A stretch of 64,000 nucleotides of DNA from Acidobacteriota bacterium (GTDB taxonomy: Bacteria; Acidobacteriota; Terriglobia; Terriglobales; Acidobacteriaceae): NCBI GenBank assembly GCA_013289765.1, contig JABCZI010000003.1, forward strand, positions 248,001-312,000. The letters are read 5' to 3'. How positions within the stretch are numbered: the first letter of the stretch is position 1; each line of letters starts with the position of its first letter. The notes under the pieces were generated by a model. The model saw only the letters and a list, made by a program, of their open reading frames with translations, ran no database searches and was not told where the DNA came from. Positions 44,217 through 53,141 of the stretch are shown here, one piece after another. Position numbers and translations under genes: made by a program.

Positions 44217-47200
44217 TTAGCGCGACAGTTGTCCGTCAAGCCAGTCGGCGAGTCCAGCTGAACTGGAACGCTCGCGCACGATCAGTCGCGACGGGACAGA
44301 TTGAGCCTTTCCTAAGCCCGGCCGGAGTTCCAGGTCCACTTCCGGTTCCGTCAGCCCGCGGTCGCGTGCATCAACGAAACCTTCGAGCAGCACGGCACGC
44401 GGGGCCAGCGCAGCGACGATGTCGCTAATATCCGCAGTCTCGAGAATGCCGGGTACGATGGCGTCCTCCGGCACGTAGCTGAAACGATCCTGCAGAACGG
44501 AAAGGTAAGAAACCAGGCCGCCACGCGCGGCGACGGCGCGGACATCATCTTCGTAGAGGGCGGTGAGCAAGGCCAGGAGACTGCCCAGCGGGTCCGGTTG
44601 CTGGATTATTTGAGGACCGGCCTGCTGGCCGACGCTCTGATCGAGCAATCCTTCGCGCGGGTTTGTCGCGGCGAATGAATCTCCCCAAAGAAGCAATTGC
44701 TTCGAATCGATATCGGCACGGTTCATTAGATAGTGAACCACCGTTCGGGCATCCTTCAAACGTTGTCCTAGCGCGGTTGCGCCCAGCATTAATTCAGTTG
44801 CCGCCAGCGATGTCGCGGAGGAAGCGTTCTGCCATGATGGCGTGCTCGACTCGTCGCCCGCGGCAACGGAACTAAGCGCGGCAGTCTCTCCGGTTCCTCG
44901 CACATCGACCAGACAGACGGCCACCCCGCGTCCCAGTAACGCTTCAATATCGCTGCCCCGCCGGGTGAGGAACGCCTCCTTGCCGCCCTGTGCGAATGCA
45001 ATGACAACGGGCAAATGCGACGCAGGGGCAGCTTGAGGTTTAATCAAGAACAGCGGGACGCTGATGCCGGGAGCCGTGTCGAGTGCGATCGCCTCGACTG
45101 GAAGTCCCGAGAATTGCTTCGTCCAGATGGTTCGCGCGCGAGCCTTTGGTGCCGGATCGATATCCCCGAGTTTCTCATGCAGCGAGGCGCGCAGGGTCCG
45201 CAACCGCTCGGATGCCGAGAGAGAAGCGCGTGATGCGCGCGCCTGCGCCAGGCGCGTTTCCGCAATTTCAAAAGCGAGTGCGCTAACGGTTCTAGGTCTT
45301 CGTTCCGCGGCAGCCTGTGGTGTCAGGGACATCAGATCTGCTTCGGGACGCGGATTGTGATATTGATCTGGTGGAACCGGAATATCGAGCCAACGTTTGA
45401 GAATGGGATACATCTTTGCGCGATGCTGCACGCCAACGTTTTCGACCTCACCGGGACCGGGGAAAGGACCGAAACCATCGACCTCCCCGAGGTGGTCCCG
45501 CTGACCATATAGCTCGAATACTTTTTGGTACCGCTTCCAAACTGGCTCATTCTCGACGCCGTTTGGCCAGCCCAGCTCGAAGGGGAAGATGAAACCACGA
45601 GGAGCAACTGAAGCGTTGATCAACCAGGGAAAGAATTGGCGGGCGACGCTCAACCGGAGGCCGCGGGTCGAGTCATCTGGGTCGCCTCCACCCCAACCGG
45701 GGTTTGCGATCTCTGCATCGTAGGGGCGCGGTCCGGTCGTGAAATGGCCTTCAGGGCTGGCTTCCCCAAAGTTGAACGGGACGACAGCCGCGACGCGGTC
45801 ATCGAGCACGGCGGTGACAGCGGCAGGATCGCCGCCACCTGCGACCGCGCCCAACATCACGATGCGCTTGGGATCGATGTAGGGCCGCTCGTACAGGACA
45901 TCGATTGCACACTCCAGATCCCAAACCATCCACTTCATGAGGCTCTCGCCCACAAGGTAGAGTTGGTCTCCCATCGCAATTCGCGAGAAATAGCTCTCCC
46001 GGATCCAGGGTTGCGATTGAATTCGCTCCCCTGCACCGAGCTGATCCATGATCAGCACGGCCGTACCGGCTCGAGCCCAAGTCATACCGAGATCCTGCAG
46101 ATCCATTTGCACCTTCGGGGCATGCTCACTGTGGACCACGACGATGGCGGGAATGCGGCCCTCGATCTTCGACGGCAGATAGAGGTTCGCGGTGACGACA
46201 AGGCCCGGGCGGCTTTCATAGATGAGATCTTCGAGAACGAAGCCATCGCCATAATCGAGCCTTCGGGTAACGGAAGTCCGAAGCGCTATACGCTCCGGAA
46301 AAGTTCCGAGAGAAGCTTTGAGCGCGGCTATTTTGGGGTCGCGAAATTTTTTCCAATCGGCCAGCGAGTGAACCGTTTCCCATTCGTGACCTTCGGCGAG
46401 AGCTGCATCTTTCACTCGATCAGCCAGGTTCCTTTCCCACATCTGGTCGACTTCGAGCGTTTTCCGCTCTGAAACATTCCAAACGTTGGTTGGGATGGAG
46501 GCCAACGCAGCGGCTAATGCACTGGAAGCGGATGGCATTGCGACCGCGCTTACCGTTGGCGACGCCCAGTTTTTTCTGACGACGGCCGGGGGTTCTAGCG
46601 AAGCATCGCCGGCGGGTAGCAGGAAGGCCATGCCCGGAGCTGGTCCTGGCCAATACCATCGCAATTCGGGGGCATCCGGCCTGGGTACACGAACCCTCTC
46701 GGCCGAGAGCGAACCGACATTCGCTATGTCACTGATCGGAATCGCGAGTTCAGCACTCCACGCGTTTTTTTCGACTGCGGCTGAGACGAGCAGCGGTTCC
46801 GCCAATTTCTGCGGAAGGCGACGGATATCGACGTAGTTAGCGGAAAAGTAACCTGGGCCGAGCACCGATTCCGACAATGGTCGATCTGGCCAATTGTGCG
46901 GAAGGCTACTGACATCAACCCGATAAGCACCGAGTGGATTGATAGTAATGGTAAGCGTAGTGGCAAAATCACGGAAGTGAACGGTCCAGATGATCAAGTC
47001 CTCCCGCCACCAATCGGGATTCTCGCCCGTGGATCGCGCGACAACCCGCCCGGTCTCGGGAAGCCATGCACTAAGGCACAAATAGCGGCCACGAACCAGA
47101 GCGCGCGTTTCTCCGCCCTGCGGAAACGCTGCGCCGTAGCCGGTCGCTTGCAGAGGAAGAGCGGTCGCTTGTTTCCAGATATTTTCGTCCACCAAACCGT

Positions 47201-47315
47201 CGATCGTCAGTGGCCCATTCACAGAAGGAATTTCCCGTGAGCCTGCGCTGGCGGCGGGAGCCAGCAGAAGACATATAAGGAGCGGAAGAATGTTTTTGAG
47301 CATGAATGAATTCAC
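44217..47315 (-). CDS. Giant exported protein: CBM9-like domain and tandem alpha/beta-hydrolase modules (paralogue)
   Basis: 1,032 residues from ATG 47315 (a second ATG at 47303 is equally good). Signal peptide ~5-24; one CBM9-like domain ~28-235, not two as in the neighbour. Module 1 (~365-645) has MLGAVAGGG with Ala492 at the nucleophile position and GPGEVENVG where the active-site His is expected. Module 2 (~740-1030) has WGDSFA with Ser880, but the C-terminal GISGHLSEWL of the paralogue is SSSAGLADWL here, so the His is missing. This copy may therefore be a binding or scaffold protein rather than an enzyme. 134 bases separate it from the paralogue; both probably share one promoter in the AT-rich region at 47.4-47.6 kb. 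Confidence 0.8.
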   Translation of the reverse strand: MNSFMLKNILPLLICLLLAPAASAGSREIPSVNGPLTIDGLVDENIWKQATALPLQATGYGAAFPQGGETRALVRGRYLCLSAWLPETGRVVARSTGENPDWWREDLIIWTVHFRDFATTLTITINPLGAYRVDVSSLPHNWPDRPLSESVLGPGYFSANYVDIRRLPQKLAEPLLVSAAVEKNAWSAELAIPISDIANVGSLSAERVRVPRPDAPELRWYWPGPAPGMAFLLPAGDASLEPPAVVRKNWASPTVSAVAMPSASSALAAALASIPTNVWNVSERKTLEVDQMWERNLADRVKDAALAEGHEWETVHSLADWKKFRDPKIAALKASLGTFPERIALRTSVTRRLDYGDGFVLEDLIYESRPGLVVTANLYLPSKIEGRIPAIVVVHSEHAPKVQMDLQDLGMTWARAGTAVLIMDQLGAGERIQSQPWIRESYFSRIAMGDQLYLVGESLMKWMVWDLECAIDVLYERPYIDPKRIVMLGAVAGGGDPAAVTAVLDDRVAAVVPFNFGEASPEGHFTTGPRPYDAEIANPGWGGGDPDDSTRGLRLSVARQFFPWLINASVAPRGFIFPFELGWPNGVENEPVWKRYQKVFELYGQRDHLGEVDGFGPFPGPGEVENVGVQHRAKMYPILKRWLDIPVPPDQYHNPRPEADLMSLTPQAAAERRPRTVSALAFEIAETRLAQARASRASLSASERLRTLRASLHEKLGDIDPAPKARARTIWTKQFSGLPVEAIALDTAPGISVPLFLIKPQAAPASHLPVVIAFAQGGKEAFLTRRGSDIEALLGRGVAVCLVDVRGTGETAALSSVAAGDESSTPSWQNASSATSLAATELMLGATALGQRLKDARTVVHYLMNRADIDSKQLLLWGDSFAATNPREGLLDQSVGQQAGPQIIQQPDPLGSLLALLTALYEDDVRAVAARGGLVSYLSVLQDRFSYVPEDAIVPGILETADISDIVAALAPRAVLLEGFVDARDRGLTEPEVDLELRPGLGKAQSVPSRLIVRERSSSAGLADWLDGQLSR

Positions 47316-47597
47316 GTCAAGATAACGGAGGCAAGAGTTTCGGCCCCTATCTCCTCGATTGCCAAGTATTTAGAACAAATACTTTCTATCTGGAACTCCG
47401 CTGCCGTAGACCCCGAAGGTAACTCTCTGCGCGGTTGCGGGATCGAATTTCAGAAAGAAGACTAACGCCCTGGCATGAACATGTCAATATTTTTAAGCAA
47501 AATATCTCTATAATTGGTAAAATTTCTCCATGATCAATATATTTTCTTGAATATTTTCCAGTGAAACGTGTAACTTCTTAACTTCTTAATATTACTT
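47316..47597. other. AT-rich intergenic region
   Basis: 282 bases; 47480-47600 is strikingly AT-rich in an otherwise GC-rich window, with runs such as AATATATTTTCTTGAATATTTTC and tandem AACTTCTT repeats. It should hold the leftward promoter of the giant exported genes. Downstream it touches the LacI relic. No matching operator was found in the second LacI region. Confidence 0.55.
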
Positions 47598-48029
47598 AAG
47601 GAGGGCTTGGTGCTGCTGCATCGCCGTAAGGTTGGCACCGCGATTTTTGCCAGCAATGATCACACCGCGCTCGGCGTTTATAAGGTATTGCGAGACGTAG
47701 GGTTAAGAATCCCGGAAGACATTAGCGTCAGGGGCTGTGACGACACCGTTGGTGCGTGGCTATGTCCTGGGCTAACTATAATCCGTGACCTTCTCGAGCA
47801 ATTGGGGGAGCAGGCAGTAGAAGTAATCTTCAAGCGTATTGCCAAACCAGCCCAGCGTCCGCAGCACTCTACTATCCCGACCGAACTAGTCAAGAAAGAT
47901 TCATGCTATTCGAAGTCCTCTTCCACCGAAACGACATTGAATGCCTGGCAAACCGTTGAGGCTAGAAGATGGAATTGGATGAGTTGTTGGCATCCGACTG
48001 ACGTGAGGATGTTGCAGCATCTCGGATAG
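47598..48029 (+). pseudogene. LacI-family regulator, C-terminal relic
   Basis: The frame reads TAIFASNDHTALGVYKVL, RIPEDISVRGCDDTVGAW, TIIRDLLEQLGEQAVEVIF and TIPTELVKKDSC, nearly line for line the C-terminal lobe of the intact LacI regulator at 61900-62976 (TAIFAGNDPTAHGVYKAL, NIPDDVSVVGCDDTVGSY, VPTELIKRDSC). The HTH and first sugar-binding lobe (~250 residues) are missing; homology begins abruptly next to an AT-rich stretch. The tail after KKDSC is unrelated. It has an SD-like AAGGAGGGC, so a short protein could be made, but it cannot bind DNA as LacI proteins do. Confidence 0.83.
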
Positions 48030-48030
48030 A

Positions 48031-48050
48031 GCATTTCGGAACAGAAATGC
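48031..48050 (+). promoter_or_regulatory. Inverted repeat upstream of the Gfo/Idh gene
   Basis: GCATTTC-GGAACA-GAAATGC is a perfect 7-bp inverted repeat 30 bases before the ATG of the oxidoreductase. No T-tract follows. It could be an operator or an mRNA hairpin; no second copy was found elsewhere in the window. Confidence 0.4.
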
Positions 48051-48079
48051 CTAGAGAGTTAAGAAGTGAGAGAGGGTAT

Positions 48080-49507
48080 ATGACAAACAAGGCAGACGAG
48101 AGGATCGACCGCCGGGCATTTGTGAAGCAAGCCGGGGCGGCTATGCTTGCCACTGGGATGGATGCTCGTTCCTATGCTCGTGTTCTGGGGGCAAATGATC
48201 GTATCCGGCTGGGTCAACTTGGATGTGGAGCACGAAGTCATGGTCATGTTCGCATGGTGCAGCTCGCTGCAAAACAGATGCCGGTGGAAACAGTTGCGGT
48301 CTGCGATATCTGGAGCTTAGCGCGAGATCGGCGCGCAGCTCAGGTGAAGGAGGCATTCAAGCACAACCCACAATCTTACAAATATTCGGAAGAGATGCTG
48401 GCACGTAAGGATATCGATGGGGTGATGATCGCCACCGGCGATTTTCAGCATGCCAAGCTATGCACCGAGGTGGTCCAGGCGGGTAAGGATTGTTATGTGG
48501 AGAAGCCTTTTGCCAATGTATTATCCGAAGCCAAAGCGGCTCGCGACGCGGTGAAGGCGTCGAAGCAGGTTGTCCAAATGGGTTCGCAGCACCGCAGCCA
48601 GCCTTATCAACTCGCGGTTCGAGATATCATCCGTTCCGGCCGCATCGGCAAGATCGTACACATTGAGCAGGAGTGGAATGTGAACGAGGAGCGCTGGAGA
48701 TTCGTAGAGATGGATACTGGCAATTCCGCCCAAATGGAACAAGACCGGAGCATGGAGTGGAAGAAATGGCTCTATGATCGCCCGTCCAGGCTGCGGGAAG
48801 AAGATACCGATTGGAATCGCTGGTTGCTGGGCAAGCCCTACCAACCATTCGATCCCCATGTCTATTTGGAGTTTCGGCTGTACAAGGATTATTCCTCGGG
48901 GATCTTCGACCAGTGGATGAGCCATGGCAGCGACTTGGTGCACCTCTGGACAGATGAGGCATATCCAGAGAGTGTTGTGGCGAACGGCGGCATCTTCGCC
49001 TGGAATGATGGACGTCAAAATCCGGATACCTGTGTTGCAGCGGTTACCTACCCTAAGGGGTTTCTCTATACATATAAGACCACTTTTGGAAATAGTTACC
49101 GGAGTTTTTCACGTATTCAAGGACGCGATGGCACCATAGCTAACTACGGTGGCGAAGGTGCGTCACTCTTTACTGTCAGTACCGAAGGCGGCCGAGACGA
49201 GTTCGCTCCTAGCGATTCGGGACCTGTTTATACTCAGATTCCCATTGCGTCACCAACGAACGACCATGAGGAGGTGGTGCACGTTTCGGGTGCGCCTACC
49301 CCTGATTCGAACGGTCCGGATGACGACGACGCAAATCATCTGATGAACTGGCTTACTGCAATGCAGGCGCGTAAAGAGCCAAATGCCACAGTGGACCATG
49401 GTTTTTCCCACGCCATCGTGATCATCATGGCTGCACAGTCGTATTGGAGCGGCAAGAGACTGTACTGGGATCCCAGGAGAGAAGAGATTCTCGATCACCC
49501 AGTCTGA
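48080..49507 (+). CDS. Gfo/Idh/MocA-family oxidoreductase with Tat signal
   Basis: 475 residues from ATG 48080. Leader IDRRAFVKQAGAAMLATG is a twin-arginine signal, so the folded enzyme is exported with its cofactor. Rossmann fold with LGQLGCGARSHGH, EKPFANVLSEAKAA (EKP motif whose Lys takes part in catalysis), and a C-terminal alpha/beta substrate domain. The family oxidises or interconverts sugars and sugar acids using NAD(P); exported acidobacterial and Bacteroidota members often act on glycosides. It lies between the LacI relic and the esterase gene on the same strand, so a joint role in processing a decorated glycan is plausible. Specificity unknown. Confidence 0.88.
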   Translation: MTNKADERIDRRAFVKQAGAAMLATGMDARSYARVLGANDRIRLGQLGCGARSHGHVRMVQLAAKQMPVETVAVCDIWSLARDRRAAQVKEAFKHNPQSYKYSEEMLARKDIDGVMIATGDFQHAKLCTEVVQAGKDCYVEKPFANVLSEAKAARDAVKASKQVVQMGSQHRSQPYQLAVRDIIRSGRIGKIVHIEQEWNVNEERWRFVEMDTGNSAQMEQDRSMEWKKWLYDRPSRLREEDTDWNRWLLGKPYQPFDPHVYLEFRLYKDYSSGIFDQWMSHGSDLVHLWTDEAYPESVVANGGIFAWNDGRQNPDTCVAAVTYPKGFLYTYKTTFGNSYRSFSRIQGRDGTIANYGGEGASLFTVSTEGGRDEFAPSDSGPVYTQIPIASPTNDHEEVVHVSGAPTPDSNGPDDDDANHLMNWLTAMQARKEPNATVDHGFSHAIVIIMAAQSYWSGKRLYWDPRREEILDHPV

Positions 49508-49728
49508 TCGCAGCCATAAGCTCTCCGAGTTTCGAGGGCTGCTTTTGGAGCGGTTCACGATTACTGTGTCCGCTCCGCCTTCTGAGAAGTGGGGCTTTTC
49601 TCGGTGAAGAGCCCCGTCTGAAGCATTTCACCGGCTACACCTATCGTGAAACCGCTGTAGCAACACTTGGCGGTGATTATCCACCGCAAGGTAAACAGCG
49701 ACTTGAATCCGGGGGAGGGAAAAGATCA
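49508..49728 (+). other. Spacer with hairpin before the esterase gene
   Basis: 221 bases. GGAGCGG (49547-49553) and CCGCTCC (49570-49576) can form a 7-bp stem, a possible structure or weak terminator after the oxidoreductase gene. GGGGGAGGG precedes the esterase ATG as SD. Confidence 0.45.
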
Positions 49729-51708
49729 ATGAAAGCAAGTGGACGGAATTGTGCAATTGCCCTTGCAGCCATGTTTCTTTTGACGACTGCAGCCACCATG
49801 GATGGCCAGACGACCGCAGATACTTTGCAAAGCCTGCTGAAGCAGCCAGTGCAATCCGCGGATGTGAGCGCCTTTCAGATGGAGCAATTCCTGAGTCATC
49901 GCATCACGCCGCTCCCATCCCCCAAGGGCGCGAGCGATTGGGCAAACCAGGAGCAGCGCTTGCGGAAGCATATTTTAGACGACATCGCCTTTCATGGATG
50001 GCCTGACGAATGGGTCCAATCCTCCCCGAACTTCCAGGAGGCCGGGGTCATCGAAAGCGGCAACGGTTACCGGGTGCGAAAGTTTCGCTATGAGATCGTG
50101 CCCGGCTTCGCTGCGACGGCCATTCTGTACGAACCGGAAAAGATGAATGGGCGAGTACCCGCCATCCTGAACGTCATCGGCCATGAGCCGATGGGGAATG
50201 CAGCCGAGTACGAACAGAAGCGTTGCATCAACTTTGCCAAGCGGGGCATCGTCGCGCTAAGCCTCGGATGGGTCGGGTTCGGGGAGCTGGCACGCAAAGA
50301 AGATGCGCACGACGACGCGGCCTCTCTCGATCTGGTGGGTTCCAACGCCCTGGGCTTCTTTTACCTTTCCATGCGCCGTGGCCTTGATTACTTGGCTAGC
50401 TTGCCGCAGGTCGATATCACTCGGCTGGGAGTGACCGGCCTCTCCGGGGGCGGATGGCAGACCATCTTGCTGAGCTCTACGGATCCCCGAGTCGCGGTGA
50501 GCGTGGAGGTAGCCGGCTTCGGAGCTCTCCCCTCCAATATCACTCGACCCGACGACACTTCCGAAGTGGAAGAAAATGCCACCGATCTCACCCAAGATGA
50601 GGACTATCCCTTCTTAGTCGCCATGCGCGCACCCCGGCCCACGCTCCTTATCCATAACGCCGAGGACGACTGTTGCTTTCGGGCAGCCCTGGTGAAGCCC
50701 TACATTTACGATCTGGTGCGGCCCTTCTTCAAGCTATTCGGCAAACCGGATGACCTTGGTTGGTACGAGAGCAGTGATCCCGGTACGCATAACTACCAGT
50801 TGTTTAATCGGCTACAGGCGTACCGCTTCTTCCAGGAGCACTTTCATCTGCCCCCGGTTCCCGATGAGATCCCCAGTTCTACCGAGATCAGGACGCCGCA
50901 GGAGCTCGCCATCGGCATCCCGGCCGACAACCTGACCATCGTCGGTCTGGCCAGGAAACTAGCGGCTGCGAATGCCCGGCCCGCGGTCCCGTCTGATCGC
51001 GAAGCACGCAGCGCATCGATCGCCCCGCAACGGGAGAAGCTCGCGCAAGTCACCCGCTATAAATCGGTTTCGGTCGAGAATGCATGGAGGTTCAGCAACA
51101 CCAAGCGGATGACGATTCGCACGCTGTCGTATCGTTTCGATCTCACTAATGGGCTCAGTGCTTCGGGAGTTTGGCTGCAAGCGATCGGCGCTACGGACGA
51201 TGCTCCAGTGACCATCGTTTTGAACGACAAGGGTTATGCGGCCGCTGGGGAGGTGGTTGCCGAACACGTGAATCGTGGGGAGCAAGTCCTTGCCCTCGAC
51301 TTGCTCTTTACTGGGTCGGCTCGCCCGGAGGCGCCAAATCCGGGGGATTGGGAGATGTTGGTTGCCACCGTCGGCGACCGTCCGCTTGGCCTCGAGGCCG
51401 CGCAGTTGGTTGGGGTTGCGAATTGGCTGCGCGCCAATGATGGCGGCCGGCAGGTTCAAGTGGAAACAGACGGTATTCGTACCGCAGTGATAGGCGCGGT
51501 CGCCGCGGCCATGGAGCCTGCAGCATTCTCCGCGGTCACCAGTCATCACGCGATGAAAAGCCTGGGTTATCTTCTCGACGCGCCGGTACCGTATCGCCTC
51601 GCGCCAGATCTCTTCTGCCTTGATTTATACAAGTACTTCGATATCGATTCGATTTCGGCGATCGCCGCACCCACGAAGATCAAAAACGTCGACTACGTCC
51701 GTCAATGA
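49729..51708 (+). CDS. Exported acetylxylan-esterase-like alpha/beta hydrolase
   Basis: 659 residues from ATG 49729 with SD GGGGAGGG; a longer frame upstream overlaps the previous gene and lacks a signal. Signal peptide ~1-26. Hydrolase domain ~120-375 with an intact triad: Ser239 in GVTGLSGGGW, Asp313/314 in HNAEDD, His354 in DPGTHNY. It is related to module 1 of the giant exported proteins but with all catalytic residues kept. Residues ~385-659 form a second alpha/beta region without a clear nucleophile. Likely removes acetyl or methyl esters from a plant polysaccharide. The stop overlaps the next MFS start by 4 bases (ATGA), so they are cotranslated. Confidence 0.85.
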   Translation: MKASGRNCAIALAAMFLLTTAATMDGQTTADTLQSLLKQPVQSADVSAFQMEQFLSHRITPLPSPKGASDWANQEQRLRKHILDDIAFHGWPDEWVQSSPNFQEAGVIESGNGYRVRKFRYEIVPGFAATAILYEPEKMNGRVPAILNVIGHEPMGNAAEYEQKRCINFAKRGIVALSLGWVGFGELARKEDAHDDAASLDLVGSNALGFFYLSMRRGLDYLASLPQVDITRLGVTGLSGGGWQTILLSSTDPRVAVSVEVAGFGALPSNITRPDDTSEVEENATDLTQDEDYPFLVAMRAPRPTLLIHNAEDDCCFRAALVKPYIYDLVRPFFKLFGKPDDLGWYESSDPGTHNYQLFNRLQAYRFFQEHFHLPPVPDEIPSSTEIRTPQELAIGIPADNLTIVGLARKLAAANARPAVPSDREARSASIAPQREKLAQVTRYKSVSVENAWRFSNTKRMTIRTLSYRFDLTNGLSASGVWLQAIGATDDAPVTIVLNDKGYAAAGEVVAEHVNRGEQVLALDLLFTGSARPEAPNPGDWEMLVATVGDRPLGLEAAQLVGVANWLRANDGGRQVQVETDGIRTAVIGAVAAAMEPAAFSAVTSHHAMKSLGYLLDAPVPYRLAPDLFCLDLYKYFDIDSISAIAAPTKIKNVDYVRQ

Positions 51709-53036
51709 CGATGAAAGGACAAATCGAGATGAGATTGAAGGCCACGCAGCAAACGGGCCTGTCACAGCCGACGCCCAGAAGCGCAGGGCGGGTGCGGTGG
51801 TGGACCGTTTGGACGCTGTTTTTTTCCACGGTTACGAATTACATCAGCCGCCAAACGTTCTCCATTGTGTCGCCGCTGATTGCAGCCCAATATCACCTGA
51901 GCCACACAGACCTGGCTAAGATTCTTGGCGCATTCCAGATTTCTTATGCGATCACGTGGCTTCTCGGGGGAATCTTTCTGGATGCCGTGGGAACGCGGAT
52001 TGCCCTGGCTTTGGCCGTAATCTTCTGGTCGGTCGTGAACATCCTGACGGGTCTTGCCTCGTCGGTTTTCGGGTTCGCCTCTTTTCGGTTTCTACTGGGG
52101 ATCGGCGAAGGCTTTAACTGGCCGGCCGCCAGCAAGACGGTGGCCGAGTGGTTTCCCAACCAGGAGCGCAGTCTCGCCGTGGCCATCTTCGACAGTGGAT
52201 CGAGTGTAGGTGGCGCCTTGGCGGCGCTGCTCATTCCCTGGGTCGCTTTGGCCTTTGGCTGGCGATGGTCCTTTGTGTTTTCAGGATTGCTCGGTTTCGT
52301 TTGGTTGGCGCTGTGGCTGCGCGTCTACCATCCATTAGACCGTCATCCGCGTGTGACGCCGGAGGAGGTAGCGTTGATCCGCACCGGTCAGGACGTGCCT
52401 CGCACCTCGACGGGACGCGGCCTGCAACGTTGGCTCGATCTCCTCCGGAGCCGCAATGTCTGGGGCATTGTGCTGGGCCGCGCACTGACCGATCCCATTT
52501 GGTGGTTTTACGTTTTCTGGCTACCGCAGTACCTGAGCGATGCCCGCGGCTTCAGCCTGAAGCGGATCGCCCTGTTCGCCTGGATGCCGTTCGTTGCCGC
52601 CGATATCGGCAACTTCACCGGCGGACTGATCTCCGGCTATTGCGTTCGCCGGGGTGTTTCCGTGGTCCGCGCCCGAACCTGGGTCTGTGCCTTCAGTTGC
52701 CTGCCGATCCTGGCCGGCATACCCGCCGCTCGCGTCCACAGCGTCTATACCGCGTTGGCGCTGATCTGTATCGCCCTGTGGGGTTACGCCAGTTGGTCCA
52801 CGATAGGCTTAACGCTGCCCTCCGACCTGTTTCCGCAAGATGTGGTGGCCACGGTTACCGGACTCAGCGGATTTGCAGCAGGCTTGTTCGGAGCGGCCTT
52901 CACGTTCGCCGTAGGGATTCTAGTCGATCGATTTTCTTATGGTCCAGCGTTTCTGGCCGCGGGTCTAATGCCCCTCTTCGCGACTGCTTGCTTGTTTCTT
53001 TTGATTCGTCCGCCCGGTAGAGTCTCTCAGCCTTGA
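51705..53036 (+). CDS. MFS transporter, ACS/hexuronate-type
   Basis: 443 residues, 12 helices. SRQTFSIVSPLIAAQYHLS, GIFLDAVGTRIALA, GIGEGFNWPAASKTVAEWFP and RSLAVAIFDSGSSVGGALAALLIPW are the ExuT/GudP-like marks of hexuronate and aldarate carriers. ATG overlaps the esterase stop. Together with the sugar-acid genes downstream on the opposite strand this fits uptake of hexuronate released by the esterase-linked glycan degradation. It is more distant from the two MFS genes of the middle island than those are from each other. Confidence 0.9.
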   Translation: MTMKGQIEMRLKATQQTGLSQPTPRSAGRVRWWTVWTLFFSTVTNYISRQTFSIVSPLIAAQYHLSHTDLAKILGAFQISYAITWLLGGIFLDAVGTRIALALAVIFWSVVNILTGLASSVFGFASFRFLLGIGEGFNWPAASKTVAEWFPNQERSLAVAIFDSGSSVGGALAALLIPWVALAFGWRWSFVFSGLLGFVWLALWLRVYHPLDRHPRVTPEEVALIRTGQDVPRTSTGRGLQRWLDLLRSRNVWGIVLGRALTDPIWWFYVFWLPQYLSDARGFSLKRIALFAWMPFVAADIGNFTGGLISGYCVRRGVSVVRARTWVCAFSCLPILAGIPAARVHSVYTALALICIALWGYASWSTIGLTLPSDLFPQDVVATVTGLSGFAAGLFGAAFTFAVGILVDRFSYGPAFLAAGLMPLFATACLFLLIRPPGRVSQP

Positions 53037-53141
53037 GGTCCTCATCGGAAAAGGCCGCAGGTCCGAGGTTTCTTATTAGGGTTGTAAAACTGTGATCCGG
53101 CGAGCACACGCCCAGCGGCATGGAGCTGGAAGATTCATGAA

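Noticed and set aside
44140-49568. Shared 12-mer ACGATTACTGTG at 44140 and 49557
   Set aside because: In 64 kb, many 12-base repeats are expected by chance; no palindrome or consistent position relative to starts.
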